Shown here one piece after another: positions 45,673 through 54,481 of a stretch of 57,976 nucleotides of DNA. A program made the position numbers and the translations under genes. The notes beneath the pieces are model-generated. The model had not been told where the DNA came from. It made no database searches and saw only the letters and a program-made list of their open reading frames with translations. The DNA lies in contig PBPC01000003.1 in the NCBI GenBank assembly GCA_002724575.1, forward strand, positions 1 through 57,976, in the 5' to 3' direction. The DNA is from Gemmatimonadota bacterium (GTDB lineage Bacteria > Gemmatimonadota > Gemmatimonadetes > Longimicrobiales > Gaopeijiaceae). Positions within the stretch are counted from its first letter, which is position 1. Every line of letters begins with the position of its first letter.

Positions 45673-46098
45673 TCAGACCCCCACGCCTAGCTGACCAAGC
45701 TTTGCTCTTCCCGCCGAGGTAACCCTCTCTGTAGTCCATGGAGGATCCCACACTTCGATGATCTCGACTTTATTGATCCATGGCTCGATCTCAAGTCGAT
45801 CTATCAGGTCGTCTCGAATAAATTCGATACAAGGACACGCAGTAGACGTAAAAGTGACCTGAACTCTCGCTATTTCATCGATCAATTCGACATCATAGAT
45901 GAGGCCAAGTTCTACTAGTGATATAGGCAACTCAGGGTCTAGAACCTCATCAAGTGCTGCCCATATGGCTTTAGTACGATCGGCGGGCAACTCCTTCAGC
46001 GGGCCCGTCCATAGATCACGTCCTCCACTCTTGTGAGTAGAAATTCGACCTGGAAGCCCTTTATCGAGCCCGCGATCCGTGGTGGTTAGCGTTGGCAT
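45673..46098 (-). CDS. paaD: PaaD-like DUF59 protein without zinc ribbon
   Basis: The product from ATG 46098 (141 residues, AAGGGA upstream) has a DUF59/MIP18 domain: ALDEVLDPELPISLVELGLI, YDVELIDEIARVQVTFTSTA, CPCIEFIRDDLIDRLE, then VWDPPWTTERVTSAGRAKLG. The last segment is typical of PaaD. PaaD-type proteins serve in iron-centre assembly of the oxygenase. Standard PaaD has a C-terminal zinc ribbon, but this protein stops at LGQLGVGV, and the ribbon is the separate gene at 44401-44661. The gene lies between paaA and paaB. Confidence 0.85.
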   Translation of the reverse strand: MPTLTTTDRGLDKGLPGRISTHKSGGRDLWTGPLKELPADRTKAIWAALDEVLDPELPISLVELGLIYDVELIDEIARVQVTFTSTACPCIEFIRDDLIDRLEIEPWINKVEIIEVWDPPWTTERVTSAGRAKLGQLGVGV

Positions 46099-46111
46099 TG
46101 TTATTCCCTTA

Positions 46112-47065
46112 CTAGGCCTGACTCTTCCCTGCCAGCCATCCCCCCACATCTCTTCGCGAACGCTGAATTGATTCCACATAGATTTCGTTCATCGGGCCAC
46201 GGCTCTTCCATCGTTTGAATACCGAATCCCAAGTGGTCTCACCATCCTCAAATACCCAGCGCTTATCCTCGGCATCGTATTCACACGGAAAGGGGTAATC
46301 GAGCACATATTCTCCAGTTTCACGGTCGAAATGTGCCGGGACCTCAAGTCCAAGTTCCTCACAAAGCGGGACCGTAGAGGACATCCAAACCTGTCTAAGC
46401 TCATCGTTCGAAAGGCCCTTTAGCTTATAGTCCAATTGGCCCGAGTGCCGTTTCAGGTCATCCGGTAGTCCAAACCACTCGATCGTCATCGGAAACATCC
46501 AGTCCACCGAGCACTGCACGATCTCCTTAGCCTCGCCTCCCGCCTTAGCCAACCGTCGCATCCAGACTTCCCCGTGTCGTAGATGAAACGTTTCCTCCAT
46601 ATCCACCTTTACGAGCGCCCTCTTAAGAGGACCATAGGATGTGTTCTGATAGACATCCGATAGCAAGGTTATGCCCGCTCGGTCGAAAAAGCCGTTCGCT
46701 ACTACTAAGTCTGCCCAGTTATCTAGTGGCTGATCAAAGCCATAAGGATGCTTGAACTCATGTGGCTGGCGACCATAGACCAGCTGTTCTTTCGATTCGC
46801 CAATATCTTCCAGAAGACGATATGCGATATTCGCGTGAGCGAGTTCGTCTTGGATAATTGCGTGTGCGCTTACCTGGGTATTGGTTGATGGTGCGTGCCG
46901 TGCCGCCATCCAGTACGCTGGGGCGCTCATCAGCTCTGTATCCGCTTGCACCGTCAACTGTACAATCAGGGCCTTGCGATATCCCTCAGTCATCTCCTCT
47001 CGGGACTCAACAATAAAGCCGTCTTGTATCTTCTGCTTGAATTCGTCCTCGTTGGACAAAACCAT
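46112..47065 (-). CDS. paaA: PaaA-like diiron oxygenase subunit of phenylacetyl-CoA epoxidase
   Basis: PaaA is the catalytic diiron subunit that epoxidises the ring of phenylacetyl-CoA. The 317 residues match the usual length (about 310). Candidate iron ligands are Glu44 (QADTE), Glu74 and His77 (IIQDELAHANI), Asp128, Glu157/158 and His161 (VDMEETFHLRHGEVW), consistent with the known PaaA set. GLPDDLKRHSGQLDYKLKGL and a C-terminal WKSRGPMNEIYVESI are also family-like. It heads the operon paaA-paaD-paaB-paaC-zinc ribbon. paaE (reductase), paaK and ring-cleavage genes are absent from the window. Confidence 0.94.
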   Translation of the reverse strand: MVLSNEDEFKQKIQDGFIVESREEMTEGYRKALIVQLTVQADTELMSAPAYWMAARHAPSTNTQVSAHAIIQDELAHANIAYRLLEDIGESKEQLVYGRQPHEFKHPYGFDQPLDNWADLVVANGFFDRAGITLLSDVYQNTSYGPLKRALVKVDMEETFHLRHGEVWMRRLAKAGGEAKEIVQCSVDWMFPMTIEWFGLPDDLKRHSGQLDYKLKGLSNDELRQVWMSSTVPLCEELGLEVPAHFDRETGEYVLDYPFPCEYDAEDKRWVFEDGETTWDSVFKRWKSRGPMNEIYVESIQRSRRDVGGWLAGKSQA

Positions 47066-47162
47066 CGAAACCTACCTCTATAACACTTTTTTACCGGTCA
47101 ACGAAATAGTGTAATAAGTGCAGTCCTGGAATCAAGACCTAACTGCCGCCCAATAGCTATTC

Positions 47163-47462
47163 TTAGAGGCCGAGAGACGATCGGATTAGAGGGTTGATCC
47201 GCTCTGGACTCCATGGAGGCTCAAACGTCAACTCCACTTCGGCCGATTCGACACCATCCACCCCTTCTACCGCAGCCTTCGCCTCGTCAACAATCTGGCC
47301 AGCAACCGGACAAAACGGTGAAGTAAGCGAGATCGTCACCTTCGCGTCACAATCCTCCACCTCGATTTCGTAAACCAGACCAAGAACCACTAGATCGAGT
47401 CCTAACTCAGGATCCTTGACAGTCTTGAGTGCGTTCCGAATATCCTCTTCTGTCACCGCCAT
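47163..47462 (-). CDS. SufT/MIP18-type DUF59 iron-sulfur assembly protein
   Basis: The product is a single DUF59 domain of 99 residues: IRNALKTVKDPELGLDLVVL, GLVYEIEVEDCDAKVTISLT, SPFCPVAGQIVDEAKAAVEG, then LTFEPPWSPERI. This is the pattern of SufT-like maturation factors, which help to assemble iron-sulfur clusters. The invariant Cys in SPFCPV is present. It lies 97 bases upstream of paaA on the same strand and 55 bases downstream of the HupE/UreJ-like gene. No suf genes are in view. It is distinct from the PaaD-type DUF59 protein. Confidence 0.9.
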   Translation of the reverse strand: MAVTEEDIRNALKTVKDPELGLDLVVLGLVYEIEVEDCDAKVTISLTSPFCPVAGQIVDEAKAAVEGVDGVESAEVELTFEPPWSPERINPLIRSSLGL

Positions 47463-47517
47463 ATCTTCTCCTGTTCATGGGTCACAGGCGCAGTCCTAAT
47501 CACAGAAAACCCAAGCC

Positions 47518-48852
47518 TTAGATCTCTTCTGGTCCTGAAGCATCTGATGTAAGCCGTTCAAATCCCAGTCTAAGCAACCATGCCGTTCCGAAGATTATCA
47601 ATACAAGCATTAACCACCGTAGAGCAGTAGCTGTGAAGCCAGCCCCCACGATCGGTGCTCTAAAGTCATACTGGATCAGCTGACCTCCTCTTTCAGTCAT
47701 CCAATGCCAACCTGTATGAGCAAGAAGCGCAGACAACACAACGACCCCGCCAACCTCCGGAAGGACTTTGCGGAACAGGACTTCCAGCAACGGCACAGTA
47801 AGTGCGAGAACGAATAGTTGTCCGAATTCAACACCTACGTTGAATGATACGAGAGAGGTCAGTAGGTGGGATCCACCAAATTGGAGTACTTCGGAAAGTG
47901 CAAAAGAAAAGCCAAAACCGTGCACAAGGCCGAAGGAAAAGGCGATCATCCAACGGTTCTTGAGTTTTGCTCCCAAGATATTCTCAAATGCCATATAGAC
48001 TATCGAAAGAGCAATCAGTGTCTCGATCAGTGGGGGGAACCAGAGAGCCTGGGGTGTGAGCCCGAGCGCTGCTGCAATCAGGGTTATCGAGTGCCCCGCC
48101 GTAAATGACGTGATAATCGGTACAAGTGCCCAGAAGCTCCGAAATGGAACAACAAGACAAAAGAGAAATAGTAGATGATCTATCCCATCGAGGATGTGAT
48201 CAAAACCAAGCACTACGAAACGCCAAGCAGCTTGATGCCAACGAGGATCGAGGCGCACCAAGCCAGGGTTACCCGAGTACTGGAAAGCTCGTTCTGTACC
48301 TCCTGCTGGCAGGAAACGGAGGACAGTGACTGTGCGAATACCGAGTTGTGCGAACAGAGGCTCGATTGAGAAATCAGATTCCTCTGACGTGATTGTCCAC
48401 TCCAGTACCACATCGAGCATCGCCTGCTGGGGTGGCAAATCAGTGTCGTCTGGCAAGGGCGCTGACAATGCATTCTCTATAGCATCATCATAGCTCCTGA
48501 AAGCACGATCACCCGGTATCGCTACCCTGGCCGCCGCTACTAGAGGACGGGCAAGAAGTTCATTGCCCTCGTACATTTGGACGTAATTAGCGATCCACTG
48601 TACTGCCGCCTCCTGGATAAGCGGCTCAGCCTCTGAGATAACTAGATATCCCGGTTCGCGCGCTGGGAAATCGTAATCTCGCATCGAGATCAACGGGACT
48701 CGCACAATCATCCGCAGTATCTCGGCATCAGGCTTCACAAATACCTGAACAGTCACGTCAGCCGGGATCTCATGTGCCTCTCCAGACCACGTGGGTAAGA
48801 GAAGGGTGAGCCCGACTAGAAGCGCCGCTGAGCGACGGTAACCTATGAACAT
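47518..48852 (-). CDS. HupE/UreJ-like membrane protein with large N-terminal domain
   Basis: The 444-residue protein has a signal peptide and about 190 periplasmic residues of beta character, then seven membrane helices. The membrane part contains GFDHILDGIDHLLFLFCLVV, TSFTAGHSITLIAAALG, and FGLVHGFGFSFAL, the His-rich motifs of the HupE/UreJ family. Classical HupE/UreJ proteins are thought to move nickel. The large N-terminal domain marks a different subgroup of unknown substrate. It is upstream of the SufT-like gene on the same strand. Confidence 0.85.
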   Translation of the reverse strand: MFIGYRRSAALLVGLTLLLPTWSGEAHEIPADVTVQVFVKPDAEILRMIVRVPLISMRDYDFPAREPGYLVISEAEPLIQEAAVQWIANYVQMYEGNELLARPLVAAARVAIPGDRAFRSYDDAIENALSAPLPDDTDLPPQQAMLDVVLEWTITSEESDFSIEPLFAQLGIRTVTVLRFLPAGGTERAFQYSGNPGLVRLDPRWHQAAWRFVVLGFDHILDGIDHLLFLFCLVVPFRSFWALVPIITSFTAGHSITLIAAALGLTPQALWFPPLIETLIALSIVYMAFENILGAKLKNRWMIAFSFGLVHGFGFSFALSEVLQFGGSHLLTSLVSFNVGVEFGQLFVLALTVPLLEVLFRKVLPEVGGVVVLSALLAHTGWHWMTERGGQLIQYDFRAPIVGAGFTATALRWLMLVLIIFGTAWLLRLGFERLTSDASGPEEI

Positions 48853-49024
48853 TATGAGAAACTAGGGGAATCCCGACCAACGTTACAAGGAATATGACCC
48901 CTTAATCTCTAAGTCCTGGCCATCTTTAACGTGTCTCAAAACAATTGCCCGAATCGCTTCCAACGCGTAGCCTATTCGTCCAGGCTGAATAAGGCCTTGG
49001 ACTACACGATCAGGGAGAAGGACA

Positions 49025-50242
49025 ATGCAAAAGCGCAACCTGACCTTTGGAATTGGTTTGGTGGCGACCATTACCGTCATAGCATGCTCAGCCAATGCGA
49101 TGGATGACATGGCTGCAAGTCAGGACGGAGTACTGATGGCGCCGATGTTCCAAGTCAATCCATTTTGGCCAAAACCGCTTCCGAATCACTGGATCCAGGG
49201 CGCCACAATCGGCGTCGATGTTGACTCGAGAGACGACGTCTGGCTGGTACATCGAAATACACCGGATCAGTTCGCTGGGCGCACAGAGCTCGGCTCAGCT
49301 CAAGACCCTCCTTTGAGCGAATGCTGTAGCCCCGCTCCACCAGTCCTCCATTTCAACTCGGACGGGGACTTACTGAATTCTTGGGGTGGACCTACAGACA
49401 CAGGTGAGTATGTATGGCCCGTGTCGAATCACGGAATCACCGTTGACCACATGGACAATGTATGGATCGGTGGTAACGGTGGACCGGATCGCCAGATTCT
49501 GAAGTTTTCCAGGAATGGTGACTTCCTGAACCAATTCGGAGAATCCGGCGCACAGAACAGTAGCCTCAGCACAGAGAACTTCGGACGAGTCGCTAAAGTC
49601 TTCGCCGACCCCGCAGAAAATGAGATTTATGTCGCGGACGGATACCTCAATCGTCGTGTAGCAGTCATCGATGGAAACACTGGGGAAATGAAGCGCTTCT
49701 GGGGCGCATATGGTAACGAGCCTTCAGACGATCGCACTCCGGGCTATCAGCCAGGCGAGACCCCGCCACAGCAGTTCCGTACCCCAGTCCATTGTGCAGA
49801 GCTATCGAACGATGGGCTGCTCTATGTATGCGACCGTCCATCCAATCGCATTTCCGTATTCCAGAGGGATGGAACATTCGTTAATGAAGTTGTCATTGCC
49901 CCACACACCCTGTCTCAGGGTGCCACTTGGGACATCGACTTCTCACCTGACGACGAGCAGACCTGGATGTACGTGGCCGATGGCCAAAACATGAAGGTCT
50001 ACGTCATGGATCGCGAAACGCTCGAAGTTGTGTACAGCTTCGGTGACGGTGGTCGCCAACCAGGCACCTGGTTCGCAGTGCACTCAATAGCAGTCGACTC
50101 CGAGGGTAACATTTACACGACTGAAACCTACGAGGGTAAGCGAATTCAAAAGTTCGAATACATGGGCATGGGTGAAGTTGCGACCAAGGGTATGGATATG
50201 GGTGCTCCATGGCCTACTGATCGGCGGCGGTCTGGACAGTAA
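49025..50242 (+). CDS. Secreted NHL-repeat beta-propeller protein
   Basis: This 405-residue protein is exported; the signal ends VIACSANA, and the Cys may be lipidated. AGAAGGA lies just upstream of ATG 49025. The body has NHL-type blades: HGITVDHMDNVWIGGNGGPD, ILKFSRNGDFLNQFGESG, VFADPAENEIYVADGYLNRR, VAVIDGNTGEMKRFWGAYGN, and IAVDSEGNIYTTETYEGKRI. Such six-bladed propellers resemble the lyase part of peptide-amidating enzymes, but catalysis cannot be claimed. A vicinal Cys pair (SECCSPAP) is present near residue 101. It is transcribed alone and ends before a strong hairpin. Confidence 0.87.
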   Translation: MQKRNLTFGIGLVATITVIACSANAMDDMAASQDGVLMAPMFQVNPFWPKPLPNHWIQGATIGVDVDSRDDVWLVHRNTPDQFAGRTELGSAQDPPLSECCSPAPPVLHFNSDGDLLNSWGGPTDTGEYVWPVSNHGITVDHMDNVWIGGNGGPDRQILKFSRNGDFLNQFGESGAQNSSLSTENFGRVAKVFADPAENEIYVADGYLNRRVAVIDGNTGEMKRFWGAYGNEPSDDRTPGYQPGETPPQQFRTPVHCAELSNDGLLYVCDRPSNRISVFQRDGTFVNEVVIAPHTLSQGATWDIDFSPDDEQTWMYVADGQNMKVYVMDRETLEVVYSFGDGGRQPGTWFAVHSIAVDSEGNIYTTETYEGKRIQKFEYMGMGEVATKGMDMGAPWPTDRRRSGQ

Positions 50243-50289
50243 CCGCTCCCGAGCGGCATAGGACGCCGCTTCGATTCTGATTACTAGCT

Positions 50290-50314
50290 GGCCCCACCCA
50301 TTGAGGGGGGGGCC
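50290..50314 (+). terminator. GC-rich hairpin terminator after the NHL gene
   Basis: GGCCCCACCC (50290-50299) pairs with GGGGGGGGCC (50305-50314), with one A-G mismatch and a five-base ATTGA loop. It lies 48 bases after the NHL stop and is followed by GCTTTGCTT. The absence of a clean T-tract leaves some doubt, but the position suits a terminator. Confidence 0.65.
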
Positions 50315-50433
50315 GCTTTGCTTAGACCTCTGGGTAATATCCGAAATGGTACTTTTCTATTCTGAGAGAAATTACTGTGTACATCTGTGATGAGTTGTGC
50401 CGGTTGCGGTAATCGAGAACGAGGATCCAACTC

Positions 50434-51750
50434 ATGAACGCAATAGATAAATTCGCTAGAAACCTTCTAGATACAGAAACAGTCACATCTGTTTCACGTC
50501 GTGGATTCCTGAAAACCAGCGCCACAGTAGCGACTGGCATGCTCTACGGGTGCGGAACAGGGGCCGAAGACGGCATAAAGCAAGGAACTGGCCAAGTAAG
50601 GCTCACTCCTCCTACAGGTGTCGAAGATGAGGCTTGGGCAGACATCCGAGCCCAGTTCCTCTTAGATCCCGGAATTGCATACATGAACAATGCAAGCCTC
50701 GGCATGCCCCCCTCCCAAATCGTCGAGTCCGTGCGTGCCGGATACGAAGCAATCTCTAGAGAGCCGCTACACGGGAAGCAGGCTCTTCAAACTACAATCA
50801 CCGAAAAGGTTCTTCCCGGATTAGCGACACTGTTCGGAGTAACATCGGGAGAAATCTCTCTGACCAGGAATGCTACCGAGGCACTGCACCTACAGAGTGT
50901 CGGGCTCGATTTAGCACCCGGAGACGAAGTCCTGGTCACAACCCAAGAACATCCAGCCGGAATACGTCCCTGGATGTTGAGAGAAGCCCGTGATGGCATC
51001 CGTATCACTGAAGTCTTTATCCCCAGTCCCTTCCAAACTGACATGGAAGTGGTCGGCCTTATGGAGTCTGCAATCACTGACCGCACAAAAGCGATCTCGT
51101 TTTGCCATGTAACACGGGGCGGGCACCTCTATCCGGTCAAGAAACTAGCGTCCATGGCGCATGAACGAGGACTCGCGTGCCTCGTCGACGGTGCTCAGGC
51201 CGTCGGACAATTTCCTATTGATCTCGTCGACCTAGGCTGTGACGCATACTCTGCAAGCCTCCACAAATGGCTGCTCGGACCAGCAGGCACCGGGTTCCTC
51301 TATATACGACGAAGCGCCCGTAATCGAATAAAGACAGCATTTGCACCTGACGCTACTCCGGATGCCCCCGCATTCGACCCACCTGGGACAGCTGACTTTC
51401 CCTTGAGAGCAGCGCTCATGACCATGCTAAACTTCGTGAATGCCATCGGCCTGGAACGCATAGATGCGCGATGTCGCTATTTATCAAACTACCTGAAGGA
51501 CCAACTTTCTGAGTTAGCACCAGTAACGATTCTAAGCGGTCCTCCTGAAGTGTCATGCCCCGGGTCCACAATCTTTGAAGTTTCAGGGCTCGATGCGATT
51601 GCGGCAGTTCCCATGATGGAACAACGGGGCCGAGTACACATTGATGAGCATCAACGTGATGGCCACGACGCGATCCGCGTCTCAACACATTTCTATAATA
51701 CCAGGGCCGAAATCGACCGTTTGGTAGATGTGCTGAGATCCGTAGCCTGA
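50434..51750 (+). CDS. Tat-exported class V PLP aminotransferase-like protein
   Basis: The 438-residue protein begins with a twin-arginine signal, SRRGFLKTSATVATGMLYGC, whose end also forms a lipobox. It would therefore be folded with its cofactor in the cytoplasm, then exported and lipidated. The enzyme part is fold type I: LTRNATEALHLQSV, CLVDGAQAVGQFPIDL for the cofactor Asp, and SASLHKWLLGPAGTGFLYI with the Schiff-base Lys. The set resembles the isopenicillin-N-epimerase or cysteine-desulfurase-like group. It is a distant relative of the cytosolic enzyme at 28722-29861. The substrate would be a periplasmic amine or amino acid. Confidence 0.9.
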   Translation: MNAIDKFARNLLDTETVTSVSRRGFLKTSATVATGMLYGCGTGAEDGIKQGTGQVRLTPPTGVEDEAWADIRAQFLLDPGIAYMNNASLGMPPSQIVESVRAGYEAISREPLHGKQALQTTITEKVLPGLATLFGVTSGEISLTRNATEALHLQSVGLDLAPGDEVLVTTQEHPAGIRPWMLREARDGIRITEVFIPSPFQTDMEVVGLMESAITDRTKAISFCHVTRGGHLYPVKKLASMAHERGLACLVDGAQAVGQFPIDLVDLGCDAYSASLHKWLLGPAGTGFLYIRRSARNRIKTAFAPDATPDAPAFDPPGTADFPLRAALMTMLNFVNAIGLERIDARCRYLSNYLKDQLSELAPVTILSGPPEVSCPGSTIFEVSGLDAIAAVPMMEQRGRVHIDEHQRDGHDAIRVSTHFYNTRAEIDRLVDVLRSVA

Positions 51751-51901
51751 GGACCACAACAAACTGGCACTGAAACATAAATATTGCGCAATTAGCCAGG
51801 AAACAACGAGTTTTAGCGTTCAGTTTATTGAGGATTAAGAAGTGAGATCAGACCGTTCCGGCCAGATTCTCACATCTGATCTACAAACGAGGAATAAGAT
51901 T

Positions 51902-52534
51902 ATGCGTCACCAGCGATTCGCCGGCTCATTACTGATTGGAGTCTCGGTAGGCCTGCTCGCTTGCAGTGGGAATGCTGAAACCCAGGATGCTCCAGAAGAA
52001 ATGCAAGTCGCCGATTTGACCATGGACGAGTGCTGGCTCAGGGATATTTCTCCAGAAGATGCCCAGGCCCGTGTCAGCCCCCGATCCGCCACTCCTGTTA
52101 CATTCGAAAATGGGCAAGGGGTACTCTGCTATGGCGCGCCGTCAGCAAGAGGCCGAGAGGTCATGGGTGAGCTAGTCCCATTTGGCTCGGCTTGGCGAGT
52201 CGGTGCAGACGAAGCGACTGCACTGCACCTCACCGGACCTGCTTCCATTGGAGGCGTCGCTCTTGAAGCTGGCGCGTACTCAATTTATGCCGAACCAGGT
52301 GCAGACGAGTGGACATTCTTCGTGAACACAAACTATGAGCGATGGGGCATCCCGATCAGACCTGAGGTCCGAGAAACTGAAGTTGGCAGTTTCACGGCTA
52401 CGCCTGAGGCCACGGAAGAAATGGTCGAAACGATGCAATTCCGTTATGAGCCTAATGACGAAAACACAATGGGAGACATCGTGTTGGAGTGGGAGAATAC
52501 GCGCGTGAGCTTCCACCTACATCCGGGTGGCTGA
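51902..52534 (+). CDS. DUF2911 family lipoprotein
   Basis: From ATG 51902 (GAGGA nine bases upstream) the 210-residue product has a lipoprotein signal (SLLIGVSVGLLACSG). A GTG at 51842 would add 20 residues before it. The core matches DUF2911: VSPRSATPVTFENGQGVLCY, APSARGREVMGELVPFGSAW, RVGADEATALHLTGPASIGG, and GAYSIYAEPGADEWTFFVNT. The fold is a beta sandwich of unknown function, often found in Bacteroidetes and relatives near secreted peptidases. It is followed by a 16-bp hairpin. Confidence 0.9.
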   Translation: MRHQRFAGSLLIGVSVGLLACSGNAETQDAPEEMQVADLTMDECWLRDISPEDAQARVSPRSATPVTFENGQGVLCYGAPSARGREVMGELVPFGSAWRVGADEATALHLTGPASIGGVALEAGAYSIYAEPGADEWTFFVNTNYERWGIPIRPEVRETEVGSFTATPEATEEMVETMQFRYEPNDENTMGDIVLEWENTRVSFHLHPGG

Positions 52535-52583
52535 GCCACAATATCCGGAGTACTAGAAGAGCACTGCCTCTTTAGTGGAAAAA

Positions 52584-52618
52584 CAGAGCCCTCAGCCCTC
52601 TAAGGGCTGAGGGCTCTG
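52584..52618. terminator. Bidirectional intrinsic terminator, 16-bp perfect stem
   Basis: Bases 52584-52599 pair perfectly with 52603-52618 around a three-base CTA loop. Read on the minus strand the stem is followed by TTTTT, a proper T-tract for the 52634 gene. Read on the plus strand it is followed by CCTATTTTCT for the DUF2911 gene. It is the clearest intrinsic terminator in the window. Confidence 0.9.
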
Positions 52619-52633
52619 CCTATTTTCTCTCTC

Positions 52634-54313
52634 CTAATCGCTTCCTGCTCGTTTCAGCAATCTACCTGGTCTTGAATCCATCATCTGACCATCATCAATG
52701 ACCAGAATTCCATTAACAAACAGATAATCGACGCCCAAAGCGTATTGCATTGCGTCAGCTCCGAAATCTGCATCATCCCTTAGCTCTTCTTCATCAAATA
52801 CCACGAGATCGGCAATCATACCAGGAGCCACAATTCCACGGCCGTAGAGTCCAAGCCGTTGCGCGGCCAAAGAACTCATTCGACGCACTGCATCCTCAAG
52901 CGTTAGAACACCATCTTCGCGAACATATTTAGCGATCACTCGAGGAAAGGCTCCAAAAGCCCTCGGATGGGAACTTGCAGTTGTTGCTGGATTCACTGGC
53001 GAAGCATCAGTGTCAATCATGACAAAGTCTGCGCGAAGTGCTTGCCACTTCTGCTCTTCGTTCATGCTCTTTGGATTCACACTAACACCTCCATTCTGCA
53101 CAAGGTTGAAAAAAGCGCTCCAAGCATCGACACCTAACACCTCTGCTGCTGCAGTGATCGAAAGGTTAATCACGCTCGGATCCGGGGCTGAAACAATCAA
53201 AACGTTATTCCAGTCCATACCAACGTGGCGATACCAGTTCTCCCAATCTGAAGTGCCCTCAACCTCCTCCCTCAATCGGCTGCGTACCTCAGTATCAGTG
53301 AGCGTGGCCAGGAATACATCAGTACCCTCTGCATAGTGCCGAGGGTGCAGGAATGAGCCGAGACCAATGCCATTCCTGATGTATGGGTATATATCGGCCG
53401 TCACGTCCATACCTTCTGCACGTGCAGAGTCGATCAAAGCCAGTGCATCACTCATAAGAGGCCAATTGTCCTGACCGGCAGCCTTTAAATGGTAAATATG
53501 TACGGGAACTCCAGCACCTTCACCGATTGTGATCGCCTCTCGGATCGCTTCCAGAACCGCATAGCTTTCGTTTCTCATATGTGTGAAGTACACGCCACCG
53601 TACTCTCCAGCGACTCTCGTAAGTTCAATGAGTTCTTCCGTCTGAGCGTACACAGCGGGGGGATATATCAACGACGTAGAGGTTCCGACGGCACCGTCTT
53701 CCATTGCCTGGCGGACCAGCTCCTTCATCTCCTCGAGTTGAGCAGCTGTCGGCTGAATGTCTCCCTCCCCGAGTACCACACGCCTGACCTGGGTTAGACC
53801 AACATCATGTACCACATTGATAGGAATTCCGAACCGTTCCATGATTGCGAAATACTCTGCATACGTGCTCCAGCGGACCGTATCACCTTCGATGATCAGG
53901 GGTGAACTCTGTGTCTCGGCACTCTGTGGTGCAGGAGACCCTCCCTCACCGGATAAGTACGTCGTGATTCCTTGGCGTAGTTTACTTTCCGCACTTGGTG
54001 GATCCGTGATCAGTACAAGGCTGGACTGACCCATCATGTCGATGAATCCAGGGCTTACTATGCGATCCCTAGCTTCGATCGTACGAGTAGCATCCCTATC
54101 GCTTAGTGAGCCGATTTCTGCAATCACATCACCGCGAATACCTACGTCAGCTCGAAACCAAGGGTTACCGGTTCCATCTATGACACGTGCACCTGAGATC
54201 AGTACGTCAAACGGCAACTCTTGGTCAGAGTCTGGTGTGCCCCCTCCCGACACTGCACATCCAAACAAGGTGACAAGTGCAGCAACGGTCATGCTATGTA
54301 CAGTGCGGTACAT
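52634..54313 (-). CDS. D-aminoacylase-like lipoprotein lacking the HxH metal motif
   Basis: AGGGG lies five bases upstream of ATG 54313, giving a 559-residue lipoprotein (ALVTLFGC lipobox). An ATG at 54352 is less well placed. It aligns with N-acyl-D-amino-acid deacylases: FTHMRNESYAVLEAI (His245), VHIYHLKAAG (His272, His275), ADIYPYIRNGIGLGSF and VAPGMIADLVVF. The metal-binding HxH after the first strand (DVHTHxD in standard enzymes) is replaced by IDMMGQSS at residues 91-98. One or both metals may therefore be lost or bound differently. The standard function, release of D-amino acids from N-acyl forms, is doubtful here. Confidence 0.85.
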   Translation of the reverse strand: MYRTVHSMTVAALVTLFGCAVSGGGTPDSDQELPFDVLISGARVIDGTGNPWFRADVGIRGDVIAEIGSLSDRDATRTIEARDRIVSPGFIDMMGQSSLVLITDPPSAESKLRQGITTYLSGEGGSPAPQSAETQSSPLIIEGDTVRWSTYAEYFAIMERFGIPINVVHDVGLTQVRRVVLGEGDIQPTAAQLEEMKELVRQAMEDGAVGTSTSLIYPPAVYAQTEELIELTRVAGEYGGVYFTHMRNESYAVLEAIREAITIGEGAGVPVHIYHLKAAGQDNWPLMSDALALIDSARAEGMDVTADIYPYIRNGIGLGSFLHPRHYAEGTDVFLATLTDTEVRSRLREEVEGTSDWENWYRHVGMDWNNVLIVSAPDPSVINLSITAAAEVLGVDAWSAFFNLVQNGGVSVNPKSMNEEQKWQALRADFVMIDTDASPVNPATTASSHPRAFGAFPRVIAKYVREDGVLTLEDAVRRMSSLAAQRLGLYGRGIVAPGMIADLVVFDEEELRDDADFGADAMQYALGVDYLFVNGILVIDDGQMMDSRPGRLLKRAGSD

Positions 54314-54481
54314 GAGTCCCCTTTGTTCATGAAATGCCGTGGATTTATCCATACCCTCTTGCCCTTAAAGGACCTTCTGGCGAGGGTCTCTTATCTGAAA
54401 TGAACGCTGATAGTATAAGTACAGTAAGCTCTCTGATGTCGCTATCTGGTGATAAGGCTGAGACAACCACAAGTAGATAGA

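Noticed and set aside
48883-49110. Minus-strand open frame of 75 codons spanning the HupE-NHL intergenic region
   Set aside because: It overlaps the start of the NHL gene and its ribosome-binding site, has no recognisable motif and reads like a chance frame.
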